This document shows positions 7,444 to 16,338 of a stretch of 64,000 nucleotides of DNA, piece after piece. The notes below the pieces were generated by a model that had not been told where the DNA came from, did not search any database, and saw only the letters and a program-made list of their open reading frames with translations. How positions within the stretch are numbered: position 1 is the first letter of the stretch; each line of letters begins with the position of its first letter. The position numbers were made by a program, and so were the translations under genes. The stretch is from DATBVX01 sp963695985 (GTDB lineage: Bacteria; Pseudomonadota; Gammaproteobacteria; Steroidobacterales; Steroidobacteraceae), in assembly GCA_963695985.1 (NCBI GenBank), contig CAVOIC010000011.1:434001-498000 (forward strand), read 5' to 3'.

Positions 7444-9333
7444 ATGATTCGCTCTGAAAACATGAGCGCGACGAGCCAACACACGTACGCCTTCGGATTG
7501 TTCCGCTTGGATGTGGCCCGACGGGTACTACAGTCGGCAGGCGGTGAGGTCGTCGAATTGCCACCGCGGGCGTTCGACGCGCTTCTTTACCTGGTTGAGC
7601 ATCCCGGGCGGCTGCTCGAGAAATCGGAAATCATGAAGGCCGTGTGGCCGAACGTAATCGTCGAGGAGAACAACCTCAACCAGGCGATCTCGGTGATTCG
7701 TCGGGCACTCAGCGACAGCACGGACAAGCCCCGGTACATCGCAACCGTGCCCTCGCGCGGTTATCAGTTCGTCGAACCGGTGACCACGCTGGGTCAAGGC
7801 ATCGAGCAGGATGGGAAGTCAGCTCCGCCTTACCTCGCAGCGAACGAACCGCCCGTGCGCCGCCGGATCCCGCACTGGCTGGGCTGGCGGTTCGCGGTGG
7901 CGCTTGTCGTGGGGGTGGGGTTCGCCACCGCAGTGTCGCTAACGCTCCTTCGCGGTCACGCGCCAACGCAGCACACGCTGGCCGTGCTGCCGTTCAAGGC
8001 GTTGGTTTCCGACGTGCGCGACCCGGTGCTGGAATTCGGCATGGCCGACACGCTCATCACGCAGCTGAGTCAGACACGCGGGCTCATCGTATCGCCGTTA
8101 AGCTCGGTGCGCCGCTACACCGGTGTCGACCAGGACCCGCTCGTGGCCGGGCGCGAGCTGGGCGTGCAGAGCGTGCTCGAAGGACACGTGTATCGCGCCG
8201 GTGATCGTCTGCGTGTGTCCGTGCGGCTGCTCGATGCTGCGAGCGGCAAACCGCGGTGGGCGCGCCAGTTCGATGAGCGGTTTGCCGATGTCTTCGCGGT
8301 GCAAGATGCAATTGCAGCGAACGTTGCGGCTCATTTGCCGGGTGATATCGTGGGCAAGCCTGCTGCTCACGCGCTGCGGGACGCCACCCGCGACCCGGAA
8401 GCCTACCAGTTGTATGTCGCAGGGCGTTTCCACTGGGTGGAACGAACACCGGCGGATCTGCAGCTCGCGCTCAACTACTTCAACCAGGCGATTGCGCGAG
8501 ATCCGCAGTACACGCTCGCGCATGCTGCCATGGCGGACTGCTACGGTGTGCTCGGAGTTTTCGGAGCGATGGAGCCGCGCGAAGCGTTCGCCAAGGCCCG
8601 CGCGGCTGCCCAGCGGGCGCTCGAGCTCGATCCGGAACTGGCAGAGGCGCACGCGGCAATGGGACACGTACACGTGCAGTACGACCTCGACTGGGCTGCC
8701 GGCGAGCAGTCGTATCGCAGAGCGATCGAGCTCAATCCGCAATACGCGATGAGCTATTTCTGGCTGGGCATGCTTGATAACTACCGCGGCAGATTCGATG
8801 AAGCGCTCGCGTACATGCGCGCCGCGCAGGAACTCGAGCCGCAGCAGAAAGCGTTCAGCGCCAACATCGGCAATGTCCTGTACCACGCGCGGCGCTACGA
8901 TGAAGCCATCCAGCAGTTGCAGCACACGCTTACCATGGACGAAAACTTCGACCTGGCGCTCGCCCTTCTGGGCCGTGTGTACCTGCGCAAGGGAGATGCC
9001 GAGCATGCCCTGGCCGTGTTCGGGCGCCGCCGCTCCCCGGCGCTTGGCAGGGACGCCGATCTCGTGCAGGCGTATGCCATGGCCGGCCAGGAGGCGCAGG
9101 CCCGCGAACTGTTGCGGGAGATGCAGGAAAGAGCGAAGACAAGTTACGTGTCTGCATATGATTTCGCGCTCGCCTACATTGGTCTTGGAGAGGAGGATTT
9201 GGCGCTCGACTGGCTCGAGCGGGCGTTCGAGCAACGCGCACAGCACATTGCGCACATGCCACAGGAACCCGCATTCGACGCGCTGCGTGGCAATCCGCGC
9301 TTCGAGCGACTGGTCGAGCGGCTGGCGCTCTAA
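7444..9333 (+). CDS. Membrane-anchored winged-helix transcriptional regulator with TPR repeats (CadC/ToxR type)
   Basis: The 629-residue product has an OmpR/PhoB-type winged-helix DNA-binding domain at residues 15-110, including the ELPPRAFDALLYLV and PSRGYQFVEPV blocks. One membrane helix at ~148-169 places the rest in the periplasm. A TolB-like alpha/beta domain follows (HTLAVLPFKAL..., about 176-300), then at least six TPR units to the C-terminus. Such proteins are presumed to sense envelope signals and bind DNA directly. Starts at 7444 or 7462 (MSATSQ) are both possible. It diverges from the UrcA gene, a plausible target. It shares the TolB-like plus TPR design with the proteins at 40592 and 60778. 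Confidence 0.9.
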   Translation: MIRSENMSATSQHTYAFGLFRLDVARRVLQSAGGEVVELPPRAFDALLYLVEHPGRLLEKSEIMKAVWPNVIVEENNLNQAISVIRRALSDSTDKPRYIATVPSRGYQFVEPVTTLGQGIEQDGKSAPPYLAANEPPVRRRIPHWLGWRFAVALVVGVGFATAVSLTLLRGHAPTQHTLAVLPFKALVSDVRDPVLEFGMADTLITQLSQTRGLIVSPLSSVRRYTGVDQDPLVAGRELGVQSVLEGHVYRAGDRLRVSVRLLDAASGKPRWARQFDERFADVFAVQDAIAANVAAHLPGDIVGKPAAHALRDATRDPEAYQLYVAGRFHWVERTPADLQLALNYFNQAIARDPQYTLAHAAMADCYGVLGVFGAMEPREAFAKARAAAQRALELDPELAEAHAAMGHVHVQYDLDWAAGEQSYRRAIELNPQYAMSYFWLGMLDNYRGRFDEALAYMRAAQELEPQQKAFSANIGNVLYHARRYDEAIQQLQHTLTMDENFDLALALLGRVYLRKGDAEHALAVFGRRRSPALGRDADLVQAYAMAGQEAQARELLREMQERAKTSYVSAYDFALAYIGLGEEDLALDWLERAFEQRAQHIAHMPQEPAFDALRGNPRFERLVERLAL

Positions 9334-9422
9334 CGGCTTCACGATCACGACGAGGCTCGGCTCGCGCTGCTCGCTAGAAAAGTTCTGAGTCCCGCGAGCC
9401 AACCAGCCGGCAGGCCGCGTAA

Positions 9423-11045
9423 CTAGCCCTTCCTCAGGTGTCTGGGCCAGATGCCGTAGCGACCAGCTGACAGGATGCCGTTCGGATCTACCGCGTCCTT
9501 GACCGTTTCATGGAAGCGCCGCAGCGCGTGATTGTTGAACGAATAGACGTTCATCACGTCGTCCTGGTAGATGATCGGCGTGCGGTACTCACCCCATCCG
9601 TGCTCGGCACTCACTTTCACCAGCTTGCGAAACGCCTCGCGGTTGCGCTTGTTGAATTCGGCGTCGCGCGTGACCGGGAAGAGGAACAGAAACACGAAGC
9701 AGCGCTGCCAGTAGGTGAATGGCATGACCAGGGGATTCATCGGCATGCCGTATTCGCGTGCGATCTCGCTGAACACTTTCTGCGCTTCAAAGATCGCTTC
9801 GCCCGTGCGGGGAATGATCGGCGAGAAGCCGACATGCCCGTCGAGTCCGGGCCCGGCCTCGCTGCGTGCCAGGAGCTTGAAGATCGTGAGGGCAGGAATG
9901 CCGAACGCGTTCTTCGATACTTTCTGGAGCTGCTCCGGCGTCAGAGGGATGCGGTAGTACTCACCTTCGAGGAACTTCGCGCCCGTGATCGCAGCGAGTT
10001 TCTCCTTCGCGTAGTCCCATTGGGCGTGAATGACCTTGGTCGGCCCGTAGAACTGCAGCATTGCGCCCCAGAGTCCCTGGCCGACCTTTTGCGCGTGGGC
10101 TTCCAGCGCACTCTTCGACGGGCCACCCGGTGTGGCGAGCAGATCGAGGAGCTCCTTGTCCGGCCGTGCGGCCACCTGGTCCGGCGCGCGCAAGCCTGAG
10201 TAGATGGGGCTGCCGAAATAGGGCATGCCCGTGACGATCTGGCAATTCTCCAGATGCGTAACGATATCCACGAGCGGGATGAGATCGTCGTACTTGTAGA
10301 CGTGAACGAAGCCGTTGAGATAGGCCTCCGGCTCAGGCATCAACCAGAATCCCATCTTGGTGACGATGCCGAAGTTCGACTGCGAGAAGATGCCATCGAT
10401 CGCCGGACCAAAGCCGGTCTTGAACTGCTGCCAGGTCTTCGCGGTGGGTAGCGCACCCATGCCGGTGCGCATGACCTCGCCATTGGCCAGGACGACTTCC
10501 ATCCCGCAGTGCGCCTCGAAGTGGTTGCGATAGGCCGCACTCGTTACTCCGCCGCCGCGATCGAGCGCGTTTCCAACCAGCGAGCCCCAGCCGGGATCGG
10601 GGCAATCCATCCAGACTTTCAGCCCGCGCTCGGAGATGTAGCGATACAGATCGAAATACGACACACCGGGCTCGACCAATGCATAAGCGTGGCGCTCGTT
10701 GACCTCGATGATCCGGTCGAGCCGCTTCAGGTCCAGGATGACGCTACCTGACAGCGCGGGTGCGGAGCCGCCATAGCCGAGATTGCGGCCGGTCGAGATG
10801 GTGTAGATCGGTATCTTGTATCGGTTCGCGACTCTGACGACGGCCTGCACCTCCTCGACGTTGGAGGGCGCAACCGCTGCCGAGGCGAGACGTTCCTCGG
10901 GTTCTCCCCACACCTGTGAATAGGCGTCGCGATAAAGCCCGACGTCCTCATCGCTCGTGAATACCCACGCCTTGCCGACTGCCGCCTCGAAGTCCTTGAG
11001 AGCAGCGGTGAAGTCAGTGCTGCTGACGCCCGGTGGAATTTTCAT
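9423..11045 (-). CDS. FAD-binding oxidase, vanillyl-alcohol oxidase / 4-cresol dehydrogenase family
   Basis: A complete 540-residue flavoenzyme. The N-terminal FAD domain carries STGRNLGYGGSAP (about residues 84-96) and DCPDPGWGSLVGN (about 147-159). The C-terminal substrate/cap domain ends with the VAO-type signature VDPNGILSAGRYGIWP. Family members oxidise 4-alkylphenols or 4-hydroxybenzylic alcohols, either as oxidases or with a cytochrome partner (4-cresol dehydrogenase). No adjacent cytochrome subunit is present. It is the last gene of a tight leftward operon (23-base gap after the hydrolase gene) with a monooxygenase and MFS carrier, which supports a role in aromatic compound breakdown. 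The exact substrate is not predictable. A paralogue lies at the left edge. Confidence 0.92.
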   Translation of the reverse strand: MKIPPGVSSTDFTAALKDFEAAVGKAWVFTSDEDVGLYRDAYSQVWGEPEERLASAAVAPSNVEEVQAVVRVANRYKIPIYTISTGRNLGYGGSAPALSGSVILDLKRLDRIIEVNERHAYALVEPGVSYFDLYRYISERGLKVWMDCPDPGWGSLVGNALDRGGGVTSAAYRNHFEAHCGMEVVLANGEVMRTGMGALPTAKTWQQFKTGFGPAIDGIFSQSNFGIVTKMGFWLMPEPEAYLNGFVHVYKYDDLIPLVDIVTHLENCQIVTGMPYFGSPIYSGLRAPDQVAARPDKELLDLLATPGGPSKSALEAHAQKVGQGLWGAMLQFYGPTKVIHAQWDYAKEKLAAITGAKFLEGEYYRIPLTPEQLQKVSKNAFGIPALTIFKLLARSEAGPGLDGHVGFSPIIPRTGEAIFEAQKVFSEIAREYGMPMNPLVMPFTYWQRCFVFLFLFPVTRDAEFNKRNREAFRKLVKVSAEHGWGEYRTPIIYQDDVMNVYSFNNHALRRFHETVKDAVDPNGILSAGRYGIWPRHLRKG

Positions 11046-11068
11046 TTTCGCCTCCCTGTATATCGTCG

Positions 11069-11848
11069 CTATTCTTGTTCATTCAGAAACTTTGCGATCA
11101 CAGCGCGTGCCGCTGGGGATTCATCCAGCAACAGATGCCCCGCGTGTTCGATGATTCTGACGATCGAGCCCGGAATGCGCACCCGCCACTCCTGCGCATT
11201 GCCGGCGAGCACCATTCGATCTTCCTTCCCCCAGATCAGGAGCGTCGGCGCGCTGATACGCGCCAGCCTGTGCGCGTCGAGTCCTTCGCTGGATGCAACG
11301 CGTCCCACCGCTTGAGCTTCGCGAGCGCGTGCGGCCAGAAACTCCTCGTCAGGCTCTTTCGGCCAGTACGGCCGAATGATGTCCGGATCATGCACAAAGT
11401 AAGCCGGCCACTCGTGGTACGCGATCTTTGAGAAGTCGGGCTGCGGAAATGCGGGCGTGGCAATGCCCGCTGGCGCCACGAGCGCGAGTCGACGCACGCG
11501 ATCCGGATGCGAGAGGGCGAATTCCGCTGCCAGCCGCCCGCCGAGGGATGCGCCGACCAGGTGAAACGACGTCAAGCGCAGCGCAGCGAACAGCGCCGCG
11601 TAGTGCCTTACATAGTTCTCGAGGGAGTCGAACCCTGGAGCATCCGCCGATTCGCCGAAGCCCGGATGGTAGGGCAGCAGCACCCTGAAGTTCGGGGTCC
11701 AGTCCCGGGCGAACTCAAAGCCGTGGAAGGTGCCGCCGCCGTGAAAGTACACGAGGTCGGGCCCTGATCCTGCCGCGTACGCCACCGTGCGGACGCCGCC
11801 GATCGTCAACTCAATTCGTTCGAAGCCGGCTGTGCTGTAGGCCGCCAC
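11069..11848 (-). CDS. Alpha/beta hydrolase
   Basis: A 259-residue alpha/beta-fold hydrolase. The nucleophile elbow is GASLGG, the acid is probably the Asp in LIWGKEDRMV, and the catalytic His lies in EHAGHLLLDE. An oxyanion HGGG motif is near residue 36. The fold and size resemble ring-cleavage C-C hydrolases (MhpC/BphD) and related esterases, which fits the neighbouring aromatic monooxygenase, though ester hydrolysis is equally possible. It lies 17 bases after the monooxygenase gene and 23 bases before the oxidase gene in one operon. Confidence 0.9.
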   Translation of the reverse strand: MAAYSTAGFERIELTIGGVRTVAYAAGSGPDLVYFHGGGTFHGFEFARDWTPNFRVLLPYHPGFGESADAPGFDSLENYVRHYAALFAALRLTSFHLVGASLGGRLAAEFALSHPDRVRRLALVAPAGIATPAFPQPDFSKIAYHEWPAYFVHDPDIIRPYWPKEPDEEFLAARAREAQAVGRVASSEGLDAHRLARISAPTLLIWGKEDRMVLAGNAQEWRVRIPGSIVRIIEHAGHLLLDESPAARAVIAKFLNEQE

Positions 11849-11865
11849 CTGGCAAGCCTCCTACG

Positions 11866-13050
11866 CTATACGGGCATGGGCTGGCCTTCGACCAGCTTGC
11901 TCAGCGCCGTCGACAACGACAGACGCGCCGGATCCTCGGCCTGGCGCCGGAACTCCTCGAAATCCGCTCGTTGGCGCGCGAGATCCTTCTCCGACATGCG
12001 GCGCTTGAAGTCGGAAGCGATGGGGGAGCTCACTTCGAGAAATACGCGACGGCGCTCGATCGAGTAGAAATCGAGCACGCTTTCCGACGTGCGGCCGGCG
12101 AGCACTGCCGCCAGGACATCGCTGAGCGCGGCCGCATCGATGACTCCGCCCGTCAGCCCCATCCCGCCGCAAGGATTGCAGGCATGGGCCGCATCGCCGG
12201 CGAGGAGCGTTCGGCCGACGCGGAACGTGGGCGCGCAACGCTCGTGCACGCGGTAAGGCGAAAAAGCGACGATGCGGTAGGGCGCCGAGGGGTCCGGAAG
12301 GATAACGGAGTACTTCTCGGTGATGCGTCGTGGAATATCGTCTTCTGGCAGGCTCGCGTCCTCCGAAAAGGTCACGCGCCAGAGATTCTCCCGACCGAGG
12401 CGCGCCACCACCGCCCAGTTGACGGGGTCGGCCACCATGTTCGCCGGTTCGAATCCATAGCGCTCGAAATCGTAACTGACATTGGTGGCAACGAATCGGT
12501 CAGGCCAGGTGTGCCCTTCGAACGGCAGCGACAAAAGATTGCGGACGGTGCTGCGTGCGCCGTCGGCACCCACCACCCATTTTGTACGAAGGTCCTCGCG
12601 CCCACGGGAGGTTTCCACCGTCAACGTGGCCCCGGATTCGTCCTGAGTGAGTCCGACCAGGCGCGTGTTCCAACGCATCGTAGTCCCGGGCAATGCGCTG
12701 AAATGCTTGAGCACCAATTGCGCAAGAATGTGCTGGCCGAAATGAGCGTTGTATGGGTAAGGGGAATCTGGTGGAAACGTATCAGAGACACGAACCGCCT
12801 CTCCACTCGCGAGGAGGTGGAAACAGAAGCTCTTGCTCAGAAAGGCAATCGCGAGCGTGTCTTCCAGCAGCCCCAGCCGATCGAGGATCTTGATGGTCGT
12901 CGGAAAGTACACCGCTGCGCGCGGCGATTCGTTGATGCCTGGCTCGGCCTCGATCACCGTGACTGACCAGCCCGCCTGCGCTACGCCGAGTGCGGTCAGC
13001 AAGCCGACCGGTCCAGCTCCAACTACTACGACGTCACAGGCTTCGCTCAT
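11866..13050 (-). CDS. FAD-dependent aromatic monooxygenase (group A flavoprotein hydroxylase)
   Basis: The 394-residue product has all three signatures of the single-component flavin hydroxylases: the dinucleotide fold VVVGAGPVGLLTALG at the N-terminus, the DG motif in VVGADGARSTVRNLL, and the GD motif in LLAGDAAHACNPCGGMG. The nearest recognised relatives are MhpA/TfdB/UbiH-type enzymes that hydroxylate phenolic rings with NAD(P)H and O2. At 394 residues it lacks the ~150-residue C-terminal thioredoxin-like domain of phenol hydroxylases, so it is MhpA/UbiH-sized. It lies 9 bases after the MFS gene and 17 bases before the hydrolase. Ring hydroxylation in the same pathway is the natural inference. 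Confidence 0.9.
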   Translation of the reverse strand: MSEACDVVVVGAGPVGLLTALGVAQAGWSVTVIEAEPGINESPRAAVYFPTTIKILDRLGLLEDTLAIAFLSKSFCFHLLASGEAVRVSDTFPPDSPYPYNAHFGQHILAQLVLKHFSALPGTTMRWNTRLVGLTQDESGATLTVETSRGREDLRTKWVVGADGARSTVRNLLSLPFEGHTWPDRFVATNVSYDFERYGFEPANMVADPVNWAVVARLGRENLWRVTFSEDASLPEDDIPRRITEKYSVILPDPSAPYRIVAFSPYRVHERCAPTFRVGRTLLAGDAAHACNPCGGMGLTGGVIDAAALSDVLAAVLAGRTSESVLDFYSIERRRVFLEVSSPIASDFKRRMSEKDLARQRADFEEFRRQAEDPARLSLSTALSKLVEGQPMPV

Positions 13051-13059
13051 GCGTGTCGC

Positions 13060-14421
13060 TCACGTCTCACTCCGCTGGGCAAAGTCGATCGGCTTGGCGG
13101 GCGCGGGCTGGGCCTGCGGCTGTGGAACCACTCCGATGTGCTTCGCGAAACGGTAGGGGCCCAGCACGAGATAGATCAGGGCCGCAATGGCCAGGCCGAC
13201 GGCCGACGCCCAGATCACGACGTCGTAGGAGCCCGTCGCCTCGCGGATGCGGCCAGTGACGGGCGCCGCGAAGCCCAGCAGCAGCGCCATCAGTGCCATC
13301 TGCACCGCGAAGACGGTCGTAAACGAGCGCAAGCCGAAAAAGCGGGTGTGGAAGAATTGCCCCATCGGGCGATGCGCGCCGAACGAGAAGCCGAAGAGCG
13401 CTGCGGCCACGTACAGCAACGTGAGGCCGCCGTGGGCGGCGGAGATGCGCGCCAGGATGATGAAGGACGCCACCGAGCACAGTGTGAAAGGTACCGACAC
13501 CTTGGCGGTGTCGATCCGGTCGAGGACGAATCCGCCCACGATCGTGCCGATGGCGCCGGCGATGGTGAACACCGACAGATACGTCGCCGCATTCGCGGGC
13601 GCAAAACCTCGCTCGCCGAGCACGGGGACGAGGAACGTCATTAGCCCGCTGCCCGGCGCCGCCGCAACCAGTATGGCGGCGACGATCAGCCAGTACGTAC
13701 TGGTGCGGAATACTTCGCGCGCCGTGAGCCCTTCGAGCTCGGGGAGCGCCGCGACCGGCTGCAGCGCCGCTCGCTTACGGCCGACGAATAGCCGCCTCGA
13801 GCCACCGGTGACGCCTGGCTCCTCCAGCGTGAAATAGAGCAGCGGCACGAGCACGATGATCGTCAGACCCATGATGACGAACAGGCCGCGCCAGCCGAAG
13901 CGCACGACCAGCGACTGGATGAGCTGCGGCAGAAAGGCGGCAGCGAGGCTCGACTCGAGGCCGAAGAGCGCGAGCGCCTTGCCGCGATGCTGGGTGAAGA
14001 GCGCCGTGAGCACCTTGGCGTAGCCGATCGCGGTCGTGCCGAAGAAGCCGAGCAGCCCGAAACCCAGATAGAAGTGCCACAGCTCCTGCGTGAATGAGAT
14101 CGCGATCGTGATCAGGCCGACCATCACCGTGCCGCCGATGATCATCAGCCGCACGCCGGTGCGATCGACCAGGTAACCGAGCAACGGGCCCACGAGTCCG
14201 CCGCACCACATGAGCGCCGTGGTCGCATAGCCGAATTGCGTCGGCGTCCATTTGAACTCGGTGGTGATCGGCACGAACACCAGCGTCAGCGCCATCATCG
14301 GCAGCAGGCTGCTCGCGAACATCTGCCCGAGCAGGACCGCACCCGCGATCTTCATCTTCCGCAGCGAGAAATCGGACTCGATCTGCGGCATGGGCGGAGA
14401 CTCAGCGTCTGCTTTCGACAT
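13060..14421 (-). CDS. MFS transporter, probable aromatic acid carrier
   Basis: A 453-residue major facilitator with twelve hydrophobic segments. The ATG at 14421 (MSKADAES) was chosen because the helices begin ~25 residues later; the longer frame to 14556 adds non-membrane residues of unlikely composition. The helix 2-3 loop carries the MFS-type GYLVDRTGVRLMI motif. Size and pattern fit the monocarboxylate/oxalate-formate antiporter-like group or aromatic acid symporters. It heads the tight leftward operon with the monooxygenase, hydrolase and oxidase genes, which suggests uptake of the pathway's substrate. A 210-base gap separates it from the upstream ligase gene. Confidence 0.9.
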   Translation of the reverse strand: MSKADAESPPMPQIESDFSLRKMKIAGAVLLGQMFASSLLPMMALTLVFVPITTEFKWTPTQFGYATTALMWCGGLVGPLLGYLVDRTGVRLMIIGGTVMVGLITIAISFTQELWHFYLGFGLLGFFGTTAIGYAKVLTALFTQHRGKALALFGLESSLAAAFLPQLIQSLVVRFGWRGLFVIMGLTIIVLVPLLYFTLEEPGVTGGSRRLFVGRKRAALQPVAALPELEGLTAREVFRTSTYWLIVAAILVAAAPGSGLMTFLVPVLGERGFAPANAATYLSVFTIAGAIGTIVGGFVLDRIDTAKVSVPFTLCSVASFIILARISAAHGGLTLLYVAAALFGFSFGAHRPMGQFFHTRFFGLRSFTTVFAVQMALMALLLGFAAPVTGRIREATGSYDVVIWASAVGLAIAALIYLVLGPYRFAKHIGVVPQPQAQPAPAKPIDFAQRSET

Positions 14422-14631
14422 CGCGTTCTGCGCGCCGCGCGAAGTCGCGCAGGTCGCCTCCTGCTGTTGTACCGCTACAGTATGCAGAGGTACCAATGAC
14501 GCGAATCGACTGACAGCGAAATGGCCCGCCTGGCCCCTGGCCATATCTACCCGCATCCACTGACGCCTAGAGCGTCGTCAGCCGCGCAGGCGATCGACGT
14601 AACCCGCGCCTCACCTCTGCTGTCACGAGCT

Positions 14632-16221
14632 TCAACGCTGACGCTCTCGCAGCTTGAACCGCTGGATCTTGCCCGTGGCCGTTTTCGGCAACTCGGCGAT
14701 GAACTCGATCCAGCGTGGATACTTGAAATGCGCGAGGCGTGATTTCACGTGCTGCTTGAGGGTCTCGGCGAGATCCGGCGATCCGGCAAAGCCTGGCTTC
14801 AGCACTACATAGGCGAGCGGCTTGATGAGACCGTCGCTATCCGGCCGGCCAATGACGGCGGCTTCGAGCACCGCGCCATGCGATACCAACGCGGATTCGA
14901 CCTCGATTGGCGAGACGTACATGCCGCTCACTTTCAGCATGTCGTCGCTGCGCCCGGCGTAGATGTAACGGCCGCGCTCATTTACCAGATACTTGTCGCC
15001 TGTGCGCGCCCAGTAGCCCTGGAATGTTGCGCGGCTCTTTTCACGGTTGTTCCAGTAATTGAGAGCACAGGTGGGGCCGCGAACCTGGAGATCGCCGATT
15101 TGCCCGGCGGGCACTTCGCGTTCTTCCTCGTCGACGATGCGCAAATCATAGCCGGGCACGGGTAGTCCGGTCGTGCCGTATTGAACATCGCCGGGACGAT
15201 TGGAGAGAAAAATATGTAGCATCTCGGTGGAGCCGATGCCATCGAGAATGTCGACATCGAAATGCTGAGTCCAGCGCCTGCCAATCTCCTCGGGCAACGC
15301 CTCGCCCGCAGAAACGCAGGCCCTCAGATTACAAGCGGCGCGGCGGGGCAGATTCGGGCTCGCAAGCATCGCCGCATAGAGCGTCGGCACACCGTAGAAG
15401 ATGCTTGGTCGAAGGGTGGTCAGGCGTGAGAAAACAGCGTCCGGAGTCGGCCGTTCCGCCATCAGCACTGTCGTGGCGCCGACCGACATCGGGAAGGTGA
15501 GAGCATTGCCAAGGCCATAGGCAAAGAACAGCTTGGGCGCTGAGAACACGACGTCACTCTCGCGAATTCCCAACACTGGACGGGCGTAGAGTTCCGCAGT
15601 CTGAATCAGGCTTGAATGCACGTGGACCGTGCCCTTTGGCACCCCCGTCGAGCCGGAAGAGTAAAGCCAGAAGCACATTTCGTCGCAGGTCGTCGGGGCG
15701 GCATCGAACGAGGTCTGGGCAGCTTGCAGCATTTTCGAAAAAGATAAGTGCTCACCCGCGCGTCCGCCCGCAACGATGACGTGCTGCAAGAAGGGACTCT
15801 CATCCAGCAGCGGTGCAAACACGGAAAGCAGCGGCGCGGAAACGATGAGTGCTCGCGCGCGGCTGTCGTGAAGCATGTACCTGTAGTCCGCGGTCGTCAG
15901 GAACGTGTTCACGGCGACGGGAACGATGCCGGCTTTGATCGTGCCGAGAAAGGCCGTCGGCCAATCGATGGTGTCGTGCATGCAGAGCAAGACACGCTGC
16001 TCCATCTGCAGTCCAAGCTGACGCAACGCGTTGGCGCAGCGATTCACGCGCATCGCTAGCTCTGCGTACGTATATGTCCCGCTGTCGTCGATATACGCGA
16101 CCTTCGACCCGCGGCCGGCGCGCAGATTACGTTCGATCAGATCGTGCGCGGCATTGAAGGCGCGCGGAATAGTCAAGGCTGGCGGCGTAACACTATGATC
16201 AGAAGCGCTGAGTTCTCCCAT
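14632..16221 (-). CDS. Benzoate-CoA ligase family protein
   Basis: An acyl-CoA synthetase of 529 residues, the usual length for benzoate-CoA ligases, which use ATP and CoA to make the aryl-CoA thioester that enters the box pathway. The phosphate-binding loop YSSGSTGVPKGTVH, the adenylate-binding GIGSTEMLHIF, the TGDKYLVNERGRYIYAGR hinge block and the catalytic Lys in PKTATGKIQRF are all present. The start at 16221 (MGELSASD) fits the family; the frame reaches back to 16311 without a better candidate. It diverges from boxC across ~117 bases. Benzoate or a hydroxybenzoate is the probable substrate. Confidence 0.92.
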   Translation of the reverse strand: MGELSASDHSVTPPALTIPRAFNAAHDLIERNLRAGRGSKVAYIDDSGTYTYAELAMRVNRCANALRQLGLQMEQRVLLCMHDTIDWPTAFLGTIKAGIVPVAVNTFLTTADYRYMLHDSRARALIVSAPLLSVFAPLLDESPFLQHVIVAGGRAGEHLSFSKMLQAAQTSFDAAPTTCDEMCFWLYSSGSTGVPKGTVHVHSSLIQTAELYARPVLGIRESDVVFSAPKLFFAYGLGNALTFPMSVGATTVLMAERPTPDAVFSRLTTLRPSIFYGVPTLYAAMLASPNLPRRAACNLRACVSAGEALPEEIGRRWTQHFDVDILDGIGSTEMLHIFLSNRPGDVQYGTTGLPVPGYDLRIVDEEEREVPAGQIGDLQVRGPTCALNYWNNREKSRATFQGYWARTGDKYLVNERGRYIYAGRSDDMLKVSGMYVSPIEVESALVSHGAVLEAAVIGRPDSDGLIKPLAYVVLKPGFAGSPDLAETLKQHVKSRLAHFKYPRWIEFIAELPKTATGKIQRFKLRERQR

Positions 16222-16338
16222 TGTTTGTTCCAGCTGGACCAATCGGCGCACCTGCAATGCACTATAGTACTTGGTGCGCAATTTATGTATGCGATATGAA
16301 GCAGGCCACACTAGTTAACCCGCACTCGAGCAAGACCA
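16222..16338. promoter_or_regulatory. Divergent promoter region between ligase and boxC
   Basis: These 117 bases separate two outward-facing transcription units of one pathway. They are visibly more AT-rich than the flanking genes, including CACTATAGTAC near 16260, and must carry both promoters. BoxR-type regulators bind such sites elsewhere. I could not identify a specific operator. Confidence 0.5.

Noticed and set aside
8098..9402. 434-codon leftward open frame
   Set aside because: Antisense to the TPR part of the winged-helix regulator; Arg/His/Leu-rich composition typical of high-GC shadow frames.
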